Below are positions 12,326-25,268 of a stretch of 64,000 nucleotides of DNA, piece by piece. The notes beneath the pieces are model-generated. The model worked only from the letters and a program-made list of their open reading frames with translations. It was not told the DNA's origin and searched no databases. This stretch comes from Syngnathus acus (taxonomy: Eukaryota > Chordata > Actinopteri > Syngnathiformes > Syngnathidae). Position 1 is the first letter of the stretch. The number at the start of each line of letters is the position of its first letter. The stretch spans positions 9,568,501 through 9,632,500 of the forward strand of contig NC_051101.1 of NCBI RefSeq assembly GCF_901709675.1, given 5' to 3'. The translations under genes were made by a program, and so were the position numbers.

Positions 12326-13707
12326 TTGAAAGTCTTCCATGAAGAAGGGATGACAGAAAGGCGTTTGAGGTTAATTCACATTGGATTTCAACTCTTAAAA
12401 TGATTCGCCACTAGCTGCTTTTCAAGTACAGAACAAGTTCATATTTATATTTTATTTTCTATGAGGCATTCATATTGAGGACCTTTTATTTCCAATTACA
12501 AACCCATGCTGTTTGGAACATTTTTTTTTAAATATTTATTTTTCCTCACATTTTGAATTAAGTACATGTCACTCGTCACAATATCAGGTTATGATTATCA
12601 TCTTTGTACGAGGATAATTTTTGATATTGTATGAATCTTCTTAGATTGTGGTTGTGTATCTCAGTACCAAAGTTAAATCGGTGGCTGGGTGATAGAGTTC
12701 TCATTTTGCTAAAATTCTTTGATTTCTATGAAATCAATCAAGGACTCAGAAATCATAATGATGGCATTGGCCGTGATGCTGCTGCTGAATTCAATCAGCA
12801 CATTTACTTATGTTGACATTGATGACATGTTGAAAATGACCTGTATGCATCATACTTCTACATGTAGTTTACTGTGTAAAACTACTTTAGTTTGTTCTAT
12901 GTCTCAAGACCAAAGCGTGACACAGTGCATGCCAGGAGTGAGTCATGACCCAAACAAAAGTCATGTTTGGGATATTCTTATGAGCATGGGGGAAATTGAA
13001 TCACTCAAAGGAAAGTTTAAACAACTGTCACCTTCACTTCACAAAAATCCCAACATCTCGATTACTATGATCAGAAACCACCAAGAGGGGTAAAATTTGA
13101 ATTTGACTGTAATTTCAGTGAGAAAAATAAATGTTGAGGTCTCTGACTTGTATGCGTTGTTTTGAATGTTTCTTATGAAACGCATCACCACTGCTGAGAA
13201 ATATTATTTCAAAAATTACTCTGACACATAACCTCAAATATGGAAGTCAGGTGAGGGAACCATGTCGATTTATGATTTTTTAAGATTTTTTTTTCTGTGG
13301 CTCATTTGGGTTCAGCTAAAACGTGACTTGTTTCCATTTATCCAGATATTTGTGCCTTGGTGGATTGGTTCTGTCTGAGTGCTGTTAGCCATTAATAATT
13401 TACTTAATGGTGATTATCCAATAGCTAAATCACCCGAAAGGAATTGAAGCTACAAAAAACATGTTGACAGACAAACCAAATCCTTCATTCAATGCATGTG
13501 CCAAAAGCAACATCTGTGTTATGACATCGCATGATGAACAAGGCTTTGATTTGTTTCATGTTTTCTTTCTTTTTTAATATATTGCAACCAACTGTGACAG
13601 TCAAATATTTGCACTTCTGACAAAAGATGAACTTTCTCTTTGTATTCTTAATTTGGATCTGCAAAAACAAAAACTGCCATGAGTGTGAGAAACATTTGAG
13701 TACATTT
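12326..13707. other. NFKBID 3' UTR and convergent intergenic region
   Basis: Sequence between two convergent genes. AATAAA on the plus strand at 13126-13131 may be the NFKBID polyadenylation signal, implying a 3' UTR of about 800 nt. An ORF at 12719-13093 shows no family features and is probably UTR. Confidence 0.45.
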
Positions 13708-13713
13708 TTTATT
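13708..13713 (-). terminator. Polyadenylation signal AATAAA for FXYD7-like gene
   Basis: AATAAA on the minus strand about 100 nt beyond the FXYD7-like stop codon. Confidence 0.55.
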
Positions 13714-13816
13714 GATCATCCGGGTGCGGTCCAACAACCATAAAACACTTTTATGAATGTTGCACACTTCGGTTCTGATGCCGACCTCTCCTTGCTTCAT
13801 CAAAATACTGCATTTG

Positions 13817-15751
13817 CTATACGGCTGGAGGAGGCACTGCAGCAAAGGAGAGAGTGAAGAAAAAAAAAAAGAGACAATTAGAATGTTACAGACGATGATT
13901 TTACCAGAAACTAAAGTGTGCTCACCGTCTGTCTTTGGTGTTTGAGTATTGGATGATCTGCAAATAGAAAAAGAGAAAAAAGACTTGAGTGCTTGTGTTT
14001 TTGGGGCTCGCAAACATGCAGAGGCAACATTGGATCAGGCATAATCAGATTGTGAGAAGGTCTGCAGGTAAGGGGTATTTAGTCACTCCATATTGCAAGT
14101 TGTACAAAAGAGTTTAAAATAAACAAACCAATTTCTTTTTTTTTTTTTTACTCTGTGTTGTCCAACAAGCGACATGCGATATATTTAGACGTTACACTAT
14201 ACCAACACATGACGAGTGGCCATTCTGAAAATCATAATTCCACAACTCTGTCATGTTTTGGGGAGTGTGTATTTAATTGAGGAATGATGCAGGTTAGTAT
14301 ATCCTTTGCTTGGTCCACTGCTTCAAAAAGTCAAACTCATACAACATGCACAGGCGCAACATCCACTAAACGCTTCTTACTTGGAGGAGGATTTTACACA
14401 TTTAGTGCATTTGTTACCTGTTTGAGGAATGATACATTGGTTACTAATATATCGGTGTGTACACTCACCGTACACTTCGTTGTACACACGCACGATCTAA
14501 TGAGATCCAATATGTTGGTGGTACTGAAAATTCAGTATTTGCAAATATAACCATCAATATATGGTGGTAGTACCGTAAATAATCAAGTTCCAATAACAGT
14601 TGTGATACAATAATAATAATAATCATATGATAGTGTTGTTTCCTAACGTTTACTGAGCTAAGGAACATATTTTACACAAAAATAGAGAGGAAGAAATAAT
14701 AATGGTCTTTTCGGAGTTTAGTCACAAATGTACTTAGTTTGAAATCTGGGCCTGTTTTGTTGAACATAAAAGCTGACATTCAAGTTAATTGCATCTACTG
14801 CCATCTAGCGGATGAGCATTTAATTGTTCTGCCTGTCACTTCATAGCTGGTACTTATTTTTTTTTTTTTACTATATTATACTGTATGTATAATGCATGTA
14901 CATTTTGATCAAATTAGCAGGACTTATTTTGTTGGATCTCAATAGCTAGTCTGTGCACGTGTACCTAATAAAGAGTCCAGTGAGCGTACTACAGTGAAGG
15001 TGCAAAATAAGTTAAAAACGTACTTAAGGCTATTAAAATGCCAGCCACAAACATGACAATGGCAAGGACAAGCCCTGTGGTCCTCAAAGTCTCTTCATCT
15101 ATCAGGGGGACACATTGTAATAAACTTCAAGTAGTTATTATACACATACTTTAATTGGATAAATGGCTTACCATATTCAAAGTCATTGTGATCTCGATAC
15201 GTTGCTTCTGTGAGTAAAGGGGGGGAAGAAAAAAAAGAACATTAAGGGTGTGTGCAGTACAACTGCAGCATTGCATCCACAAATCTCTGGAGTGTTTTTT
15301 CCCCCCTCTCTCTCTCCACTCAATGCGTTTCTCAGCAGAAAAGATGCACAGCAAAGGAAGGTGGAGCAACAGAATCTAGCACTAGCTATTGTATTTCCTG
15401 GCAAGTATTATTCTGATTATTGGCATTACAAGCAAAAATCTAAAAGCTATCCACTGCATATAGTATGTTTTTTTAATTACATTTTAAACGGATTGCATTT
15501 ATAATTTCTCCCAAGGCAAATGCAGCAATAACATTTCAAAGGCCAGACACTCTTGCAGAAGTAAATTTGGAAAGTAGCAACAGTGCACCAGTCCTCATTA
15601 AAAATGCATGGGAGATAAATTTTCTGAACCGCTCCAAGAAAATACAAGCTTTGGTATTTGGTGAAAAAAGTAGTCAAGGAGCAGTATAGGTGCCAACCTT
15701 TTGATTACAAACGATTATATTGTGTAAAATGGACTGACCTGTGGTGCTCAT
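13817..15751 (-). CDS. fxyd7: FXYD7-like ion transport regulator
   Basis: Six small exons on the minus strand: 15739-15751, 15172-15207, 15024-15098, 14381-14417, 13926-13957 and 13817-13836. Phases run 1,1,1,2,1 and give a 70-residue protein. Like mammalian FXYD7 it has no signal peptide (MSTTEATYRDHND). The family signature F14-E-Y-D17 precedes a span with the conserved RTTGL and a GILIALS end, then a cytosolic NKCTKCVKSSSK and the tail SSNTQTPKTDVPPPAV. FXYD proteins are single-span modulators of Na,K-ATPase affinity; FXYD7 is mainly neuronal in mammals. The tail ends in a short Pro-rich peptide, as the mammalian one ends in a small Gly/Pro tail. Exon 4 was identified by phase and motif and fits exactly. 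Confidence 0.85.
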
Positions 15752-17497
15752 GATGTCAGCGTACAGATGCTGAAGAGTTCCTCGGAATCAATTGATGTGC
15801 AGGCTGCAGATGGGTGGAAACCTACTGAGCAGTGACAAGCATAGCCCACCTTCATGTAGGAGGCCCCCTAGTGGCGGTAATTAAGTATCGCGCCAACTTA
15901 CTCTAAATCTCTGACTGGTGATTCCATTTATTTATTTTTCCGCCAGGGGCTGTAGTACAACACTTTCCAAATGGAAGTAAGGTTCTGCACCACTAATGTC
16001 TGTCTAATTTGTCAAAGCTGTCCAACTTGTGAGGACAAGAAACATAGTTGGGCCTCAAGCTGTTCAAATCGATGCACTAGTTTGCTCTTTAAGTCCATAC
16101 TAGGAAGACAGTTTAGCATATAAGTCGAAGAACTACAAAAGAAATGTGTCTTATTAGACAAAGTCGCTCTACTAGTGTGTTGAATTGTCTTACGAAGAAG
16201 GACAGGAATAGTGTAATAAGACACGGGCCCTTAAAACGGATATCAAGGAAATTTAATGAATGGTCAAATGGCGATTGCGCAATACTACAAGGCATTATTG
16301 ACCATACAATGTAGTTTGTGTGATAATCTTTCATGGAACTGTTGCTTTAAGTGAATTGTTGCTAAGTGTGCATTAGCATGAGTGTGGCGCAGCCTCTTCC
16401 TGTAATCTAATAAAGGCAATATGTCCAGCTTTTCCCCCCCTCCCAGATACACAAATTTGCAGGAAATCCCTGTTTATCAGCAATTGCCGCAGAGGTGGAT
16501 GAAATGAGATGCAATTTTGCAGATAACCACTCTGTGGACGGCCACTTTGCACCACATAAATCATTCACGTTCACTGCTGGCGACGGTGCCAAATGCAACG
16601 TCAGCAGAAGAGTGCAGCAGTGGGGCTGCCTCTTGCCACTGCAACACATGGCACATCGTCGACAGTACCATGGCATGCATGAAATATAAATCACAGGAAG
16701 CTTTGAAAACCATATTTCACAATGCAGTGTTGCTCGCATCGATGTCAGTGTCACTAAATCGACACATTTTGATTGTACTGTTGCGTAACGCTAACAACTT
16801 AGTTTGCAAGAAAGAAAAAAAGGGAAAACAAGAACAAATTGATGGACGTTTTAAAATTAAAATCTTTATTAATGAAAAGATTGTCTTCAGACGATTAGAA
16901 TATTTGCCGGCATCTGGTGGTAACACTTGGTAACTGCAAGGAGAGTAGGCAGACGCGGTTTGAAAAATTGGCTGCTTTAAATGCTTTTATTTTCTTCAAT
17001 TCATTTTTCTTATTAAATAATTAAAAAATCAGTTATTATATTCTTAAAATGATGAAGTAGTTCTCTTTAAATATTTGGTTATATGATTCGTTGTAAATAC
17101 TGTAAAGACATTACTTATTCATGTTACTTTAATGTATTATTTGATTTGTTCATTATAAATAATATAATTGGTGAAATCATTATATTTCATTTGTATTTTT
17201 TGTCATGTATTTATGATTTCTTTTACCAATTTGTGGCAAATAAACCGAGTTTACATAAAGGTTTATCAATTCTGTATTGATTCTGTTAAATAATTAGGCA
17301 ACCAAAAGAGAATTAATTTAAAGTAAAAAACGTACTGTATTACAAAAAATTATTACATTACATTTAATTTTTTTTTTTTTTTGAATATAACCACAGCCCA
17401 TCTGCCAAGTTTTTAAAATCAAATGTGAAACTTGAGCAAAGGTTTTTCCCCTTCCCTGGTTTAGAGATACTTACCTGCTAAGCTTTGTCTTTGGGGA
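15752..17497. other. Intergenic between FXYD7-like and FXYD6-like genes
   Basis: This gap is upstream of FXYD7-like and downstream of FXYD6-like. It is AT-rich from 16930 to 17390 with long T runs. ORFs around 16373-16933 on both strands are short, overlap each other and match no family. No exon is supported. Confidence 0.4.
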
Positions 17498-19990
17498 TCA
17501 TGCTGTTTAAAAAAAATATATATACAGATTACTTTGTTAATGGAGAGAACACACTGGAATTAAAAAAAAAACAGCATAAATATATTTACCCCTTGGCACA
17601 CTTGATTCCACATCAGGATTTCGTGACCTAAGCACAATTTATAAATAGTTAAAATAGTCTACAACAGGTAAAACAAACGACATGCCTGCGCACATGCCTT
17701 TGAGAATTTTTTCTTACCTTGACTTGTCACTCTTTTTACACACACATTTTCTACCTGTTTGGGAGGAAAACATAAACTGTATCTGTGACATATTCACATT
17801 TGGTTATTGTCACTTTTGTTAAAACTGTGTGATGATATATCTCATGATGGGAAATAATATTAATATAAGTTTTTTTTTTTTTTTTTAAAGGAGACCCAAG
17901 TTCAAGGCTGGATACTATGAAATCAGGCAGAAGTGAGGCAGCAGGAAAAAAAAAATATTCGGTTATAAACAGAAATGGGCTTCATTCCGAAAAGTAATTG
18001 GGCTGCCTTTATTTGCTCAAACCGACAGTCTTTTATGACTATTTTATTTCTCACGTTGCACAGTCTCTTCCTGTCAGTGGACAACATGTGAAACCAAGAC
18101 TTCTTTCTTGTAGCTGCACGAGATTGAAAGGTTGATTTGGGAAATCCCAAAGCAGTCTTGTGACCTACATGTTGTCAGGGTAAAGCATGTTGAAAGATAG
18201 CGCTAATCCTTTATTCGTTTTTATCCATCCACTGGGAGGCGCCAGCGGTGTCTTTCACTGTCTCTCAGCGCTCTTGTTTTTTTATTTTTTATTTTAAGAG
18301 CCAAACAGTAAACTTGCAGAGCACTGCTCTCGTTTATGTTCTCTTTTTATGCACTGTCTTTATGATTTGTCAGTTTTTCTGGCAGTTTTTTTTACGATGT
18401 TTCTCTGATGTCGACTTCATCAGGAATAACTGAGAAAGAATTCTGCCCCCCTCGACCCAACTGCATAAAAACAAATGTGACTAAAAATCATTTACTACAT
18501 GCTAATTGGTTTTCAGTTACTGCTTTCCACCCAACGTCAACTGGAACGCATCTAGGCCAAACTTGGGATTAAGAATGACTTTTCAAGGGTGACTAGATTT
18601 TGTTTTTCTCTATTTCAAATGAGTGCTGCCTGTTATCCAACAGATGCAGTGTCGAACCAAGAGAAGCAACGTTTCTTTTCTCATGGGTTGTTCTGGTGAT
18701 TATATGTGCTGCCAGGTGTGAGGAAAGTTTGAGCGAAGAGATAAGGACCGACCAGTATGAGACATGGAGTGTGAGCGCTGATATGATGCCTTCGCAAATA
18801 CTCACTGACGATGAGGGCAATGCCCAGCAGGAACAGCACGACGGCGAAAACCAGGCCACCGATCCTCAGAGATTCGTAGTCTGGAACGTTGAATAAAATT
18901 CCGATATTAAATTGCAAATATACAGATTGCTAGATTATGAGCACACGTGAAATTAAATGTCAGTCAAAGCTGTCAGTTGGGAAAATTCCTCCACTGCTGG
19001 GAGACCAACAGAAATGTGTATGAAACAAACTTTGAATATCAGCGAGAAATTCAACTAAAGGGCAAGAACCGAGGCCGACTGGGCTGAACCAATTTGATCG
19101 CGTGTAGTACGTCAGCGCATAAAGATGGATGATCTTTGACTACATGTGATAAAATGCCACAATTTAATGAATCTGACAACAACTTGGTTGTAGCTGCTAC
19201 TTTAGTTAGGAACAAAGTTCAAATGGGCTGAGCAGTTAATTAATCTAATGTCAATCTCTAAACAAGATAATTACAGCAACTAGAAATTTATTTCCCAAGG
19301 GGAAAAAGGGGGACTAGTTGGGCTGCGCAAAACAAAAACAAAAATTGGGGGTTGACTTTGCCTTTAAGGAAATGCAAGTCTGAGTCTGAGCTGGCAGATG
19401 TTTTCTTTCAGTTTTGCTTACTTACCATATTCAAAAGGGCTGTCATAGTCTGAGTGAAGAAAACAGAGACAGGAAAGGAGTTGAGCAACACATACATTGA
19501 GCAGCACTTGACTTTTGCCTCGGCAATATTTGAACTCAAACGAAACGCACCTATTTCGCTGTCTGCAGCTGAAACTGTGAAGACAAAAAGTAAACAAACA
19601 TCGTTAAAGAGTAGAAAGTATCAAATGCCTATCAAACTAGCTCTGTGTGATTAGGAATACTTTTGCCAGTGGGATACAATTTGATTGATTTGAAGGCTTC
19701 TTGACAGCTGCATTTTAAAATGCAAAATTAATCATTATAAACCCAGGAATTTTTTTTGTTTAAAGGGTTCTTTCTTGCTGCGGGGAAAAAATATGAACAT
19801 GGAAATTTAGGTGACAAACTGATGCAAATCCTTTAAGAATCTTTTTTTGCTTTTCAAACAAGCAGCGCATGACAGGCAAGTTTGGCAAGTAAATGAGCAT
19901 CAAATCGCCAAAATGTCATGTGAGCATACTCACCGAGAGCAGAAGTCAACCAGGAGATGAATGGCACGAACAGCAAAAGATCCATTGTAA
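17498..19990 (-). CDS. FXYD6-like ion transport regulator
   Basis: Coding exons on the minus strand: 19934-19990 (ATG at 19985), 19551-19574, 19426-19449, 18806-18880, 17718-17754, 17590-17627 and a last piece 17498-17502. They give 84 residues. Parts: signal peptide MDLLLFVPFISWLTSAL; SAADSEIDYDS; the FXYD signature P30-F-E-Y-D34; YESLRIGGLVFAVVLFLLG span, closest to FXYD6; then SRKCVCKKSDKS and a short polar tail. It should regulate Na,K-ATPase at the plasma membrane. The last exon is uncertain: splicing at 17502 gives Ala-stop immediately, while other acceptors nearby would extend the tail by a few residues. The exon pattern mirrors the adjacent FXYD7-like gene, consistent with tandem duplication. 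A fish-specific FXYD subtype is an alternative name. Confidence 0.82.
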
Positions 19991-21807
19991 CTGATAAGGA
20001 GAAAGGGAAAAACAAGTTAATGAAGTTTATTTCACTTTATACACTGATATACTAGATATTATCAATTAAGTTCAACTATAATTGGAATTTTATCCGGGTG
20101 CCAACATCACGAGGTAAACCGAGTCTAAATCAACTGGTCTAAGCCAACCAACAAAATATTACAAAAAATGATATGGTGCTGAGCGAGCCGTTCTGTATTA
20201 CGTAAAAGTGCTGCAAATTTTATTAACCACCCCTGCACTGACTTTACCCGCTTGATATGATAAACTTGGATAGTTGAATATCCAGGCCACTTTCAAGCTA
20301 TGGCCAGTTATCAGACTACGGTACATTTTCTAAAACTGCAGAGACGCTATCATGAAGAAACACTCACAAATGTGACTCCCCTGCTATCACGTCAAAGCAA
20401 AGGGGTCGGAACAGCTACAAGCTGAATGTGTAGATTAGCGTTAGCAAATGGTGCTAGCTTCTGATAAGTGGCGCATAGTTGCTTGGTGAAGTTATTGACC
20501 TGGTTGTGCACGGTATTTGTGTGTAGCGATGTGTTCATGTCCCACTCATATGTAGAATGTCAAATGCTTGATACAATTATTTCAGTTTGTCTACATTTTT
20601 GAATGTATATGTGACTTGGTTCTAGTGAGTTTGGGAAACACTGCCTAAGAGCAATGCACTTTTGAGTTGTGCAGTCAACACCTCCTGACTGGGACTATGA
20701 GTGTTCTATTTAAGGCACCTCAAATCTTTTGCAATCCACGAACACCGGTGTTGAGTTGCACGGTATATTTGGCCAGGGGGTTCGACTGTTCTGTTTGTCG
20801 GCAGAAACCCACAGGCAGTTTCATCGACATCATTATCTAGCAGGGTATTGTTGTTTTAAAGCGCACACAAATACTTTTGTTTACCGCTCCACAGTGGGTG
20901 AACTTGAGTTAGAAGTGTATCTCCAGCTATGTGCAGAAGGTTGCAATTTTAAAGACAAATCCGAAGAAGACCCTCGGCGGGAAGCATGCCCCGACCACGA
21001 GAATCCCAAAATATGAAAAGACAACACACTGGATTTAGAAAAATGAACTCGTGCGAGTGTTGTCCAGTGCAAAAATGAAAGTTTCTGGAGGGAGAGTCAA
21101 TAGGCTTTCCTTCCTGGCACAGGCCTGCCTCAACACTGCTGAGATTTTACGCATGACTGCAGTGGGGGTGGGAGCACGACCCTGGAGTAGGGAGAAATGA
21201 ACACTTCATCCGTGGCAAAATGGGATTAACAACAAAAGCCTGCCAATCAAGTTTAATCAAACAAGCACAGGGTGAGTTATTCAAATCGGCAAGGAGCCAA
21301 TAATTGAATGATGGAGAGGCATTTAATGGAAGACTAAGAGCAACGCTTACAAATAAATTACCTCGGGTTATAATAAAAGAGGATTAACAATGAGTGTTTT
21401 AATTGGGGAACGCGGCGGTGTCAACCATGAACCAAGATTCTGAGCTCACGTTCTCGCAAAACAACGCGATAGCCATCGATGACTTCATTCTTAAGAGTTT
21501 CAGTTTGAACGCAAAAGCATATAAATGAGGTCGCAAACTTAATTAAACATCTAGAATATTTGATGAATAATAACAAGCAAGCGCGTGGGGATAAGCACCC
21601 TTGTTTATTCATTTGCGAGAGTAAAGCGGATGGAGGTCATTAAATAGTCACATGCTGCCACAGGCATGGATGAATGTTGGGGGTTGGAACTTCAGGCGAC
21701 AAAAAAAAGTCTCATTCAACTAAAAAAAATGACTTAAAGTGCAGTAAACGCTTGCGCTTTTACACTTAAATGCATCTTTCTGGACTTCTCATACAACGAG
21801 GACTTAC

Positions 21808-22060
21808 CACGTTTTAAGCTGCAGATGTTCCCTCCACCCAACTTAGGTGTACTCCTTTCAAAAGTTTCCTTTTCACTTCCAAACAGAAGAGCTGGAATCC
21901 GTTGTGAAGTTCCGTAGAAAAAAATAAATAGAAAAATAGATTACATCTAATTTACGAGCAATTGGAGAAACCTCCCTTTAGGGTTTGACTGCGTGTCTTG
22001 TTTGGTCCACGGAGGAATGAAGGAGGTGGAGGGGGCGGGCGGATGGTGTGAAGTTACTCC
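21808..22060 (-). promoter_or_regulatory. Probable noncoding first exon and GC-rich promoter of FXYD6-like gene
   Basis: A strong minus-strand donor (aaaacgtg|gtaagtcc) lies at 21808. The coding exon at 19990 begins after an acceptor (ccttatcag), so the 5' UTR must be spliced. Upstream, 22021-22046 is a GC-box-like run (reverse complement of ggaggtggagggggcgggcgg) that stands out in AT-rich DNA. The exon start is unknown; the range is an estimate. Confidence 0.4.
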
Positions 22061-25000
22061 CAGTCTGGACTGGAAATGCAAGTGAACTGTGAAGTAAAAC
22101 CAAAGGACAATTTATTAGGGACACAAAGAACCATCCTCATCTGACTGAAACTAATTATAGTTGCAGCATTATAGCAATGTGTATTTTATTGCAGCATTCA
22201 TCCATTTTCTTTAAGGCTCACCAGGTGGTTTGTTTTTCCTCATGTATGAAAGCACAAAGGGTCTTTTTATAGTCTGCTTACCACTACTTGACTTAATTTT
22301 GGTTGTGGGTGACCTTCAGTCTATTTACACTGCACAAAGGCAATCATCCGTGCTCACATTCACACCTATGGGCTATTTAAGTCTAACTATCCCAAGTATG
22401 CATGTTCGGAGTTCCCGAAAAAAATGCACGCAAGCATGTCAAAACTTGAGTTGAGATTGAAACCTAACTGAATCATGTTAAAGAAATACAGCAGGCCTAT
22501 GTTTTGATACTTGATACATGTTATGGCTCATGAGTACAGCTAATATGTCCTTGAGCTAAAGTCATTCTGCAGATCTGCTGCACAGAAAAATCACATATTA
22601 CACTTGGGAATGTGTTAGTGTTCCACCAAAATAAAAGCAAGATAATACCAATGGGTTGGGTCTGTTGCTGCCCAGCTTCGTTGCCAAGGTCCACTCCACA
22701 CCAAACTGACACATTCTCTCCTGTGGGACGAGCAAATATAGAGCTGGCTGGACAAACCGTACAATATGACTCAGTATATAGTTGAGTCAGGATTATTGAT
22801 TGGGGCCTAAATGATGTCGAGGCTAATGAAATAACCTTCGTGTGAATAGTTTGATGAGTGTGGAAAAGGATGGGAATGATTTCCCATGGCTTTCACAAGT
22901 CAACAGCACTTAAGCCAATGAAACATCTGCATGGGATTTTGAACTAGCATGATTGACAAGCCATTTACTCCTCAGGGGGATTTCATTTTTTTGTTGGGGT
23001 GTTCAGATGATCTATACAGTTTCAAAGGAACACTCGGGCTTTTCATCCTACAAACATTTTATTTGACAGCTCATATACCAGCCTCAACATGAGGTGCAAT
23101 GAATTCCAATACACTGGATGCCTTTATTGAGATAACAGTTACCTTATTGAGCAACATAAACAATGGAGGCACTCCAAGACCCCATAAGGTTTTTTGTATT
23201 TAAAAGTGGAGGAAAGCACATAAGTTGATTACACTTCGCCCACGTTTCACAACCAAATGTGAGTGTCAGCAGTGTGAGGTTTGTGCTAAAGACAATGCAA
23301 TCTCCTTCTCCACTAGATGGAGATGTTAGACAAGAAAGGGCTGCTTAATTAAGGGTCAATAAAAAGAAACCTATCACTTGACAGCCATGACTTGAAACTT
23401 TAGAAAAGTGAAAAGAATGATCAGAACAAACTTGATACTAAATAGCAACAAAAATATTTCTATATATTTCCTTATTCGGTTCACCGATTTAAGTTTTCAT
23501 GTGGTCCTGCTGTGTAAAAACAGTATTTTCTTGCCATTTTGTGTCCAGTTTGGGGGGAAAGACACCCATTATTAAAAAAAAAAAAAGTAATTCTCTATTG
23601 TATGGACCCAGGGCAAAAATAATTTCGGGTGAGGACTTGAATGAAAATTGCACCTCAATGAGTGTTAAATGTCCTTGGATGACAAGCAGTGATTGGATTG
23701 CAAGCTTGGTCGCTTTTGATGGCCATGCCTTGTCAGCCTCACCTGCTTTTTAATCAGTAATTACCATAGGGGATTCTCTGCTATTTCTTAATTAAATTGG
23801 ACCAAATGCAATTAAAAATCACACACCCTATTCCTTTAAAAGGGCTCTGTGGAGTCCTTGTTTAGTTGTCGCTGTTAAGAGCTTAAGCGGCTGACTGGTC
23901 ATAGCACTGTCCCATTGCTTCCTGATCTGCACTTGATTATGGGAGAGGTCAAATTAAGTTTGCATAATAAAAGCCGAGTTCATGGAGTAAAAGACGGTAA
24001 GATTTTAACTGTAGTCCTGGTTAGTGTTGCCTCAGATCAGTGGCAATGATATTTCAGAAATTTCTGTTGATAAATTTTGCTCGAGATGATCTTATTTATT
24101 TTAAGGATCCTCAAAAGTTGATTATAGCTGCTCAACCATCAGCAATGAACAACTATGGGTTCTCAACTTCTCAGCTTTGCAAGGTACTAGAAACAGTCTT
24201 GGTATTATATGACGTATGTCAGGAAAGTTCCAGGACTGTCACAAACGATGTCTTTCAAATCCAGCGGCGCCAGCTAAGCTAACCCATTAACTGTAGCTTC
24301 TCACTATGCAATATGTTGAAAAGGTGCTTTCTATCATTGTAATCTATGTACATGGTTGTAATCCTCAATACGCTCGCCTCCTTGCAAAGCTCACAGTAAG
24401 ACTTGTTGAATAGTTGCTTGTGCAGGAACAGAACTCATCATGCACACAAACATCCAATTCAGTGTTAGGGCAGTAGAGGAAAAAAATAAAATAAATAAGA
24501 GGCCAATGCCGTTACACACACAACCACAATAGGAATCAAAATGGTAATCAGGAAACACTTTCACATCATTCAGTGGCAGTCGCATCATTCAGAACCAATA
24601 AACGGGTAAAAATAAGACTTGCACCCTGTGTGGAGGACAGCCACGTGATGGAAAATATTTGTAAGGCCTATTGTGCGCAGCCAATTTCAGTTGACATTGG
24701 GCCAACTTGGACGTACAATACATGGAGACTGACTTGATAAAGGCTACAAATAGAACAATTGCGGATGTGGAAGACAGGAGACTAGCTGCTTAAAAGCCCA
24801 ATGGTTATTATGTAAACGCAATGACATCTTTATCGCTACTTGCAGTCCAAATAGCAAACACGCAATTTACTGTGGCAGACATTGAACAGGCAACTCTGTC
24901 ACTGGGATCTGATTTGCCTGCATTAACATCTGCAATGCAAAGGCCCAACACTGTTATCAGTGTAGGAATGTCAAAATTATGTAACATATTTGCCCATCAC

Positions 25001-25107
25001 CCTGACATTGCTCCCTAGCTTGCATTTTGTGGTAAGAAATGGTAACCCCTAACCTCAACAGGACTTGAGTTTTTCTAGATGAAAGTTATTTTAAGTTGGA
25101 AGCAAAA
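22061..25107. other. Intergenic between FXYD6-like and FCGBP-like genes
   Basis: About 3 kb without a supported exon. At 22285-22385 there is a degraded fish dispersed repeat ('gtgggtgaccttcagtcta...cacattcacacctatgggc'). The rest is unremarkable AT-rich sequence. Short ORFs at 23499-23753, 24040-24282 and 24821-25018 show no family features. Confidence 0.4.
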
Positions 25108-25113
25108 TTTATT
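25108..25113 (-). terminator. Possible polyadenylation signal for FCGBP-like gene
   Basis: AATAAA on the minus strand about 155 nt past the FCGBP-like stop. The position is plausible, with no other support. Confidence 0.35.
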
Positions 25114-25268
25114 TTCAGTAAGTTTCTTTTTAGTAATGTTAGATTTGAAAAAGGGTAAATGCATATACAACCCTTTAAATTATAAAAAAAAAAAAAAAAA
25201 GCCGTATTGATCGATCAAAAACAACGACAGTGGCAATAACTTTTTAAAAAATATATTTTTAATGTACA

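Noticed and set aside
12719-13093. 124-codon ORF after the NFKBID stop
   Set aside because: No domain, no splice partner; best explained as 3' UTR.
16407-16933. ORFs of 115 and 138 codons on opposite strands
   Set aside because: They overlap each other, have no family features and no credible splice context.
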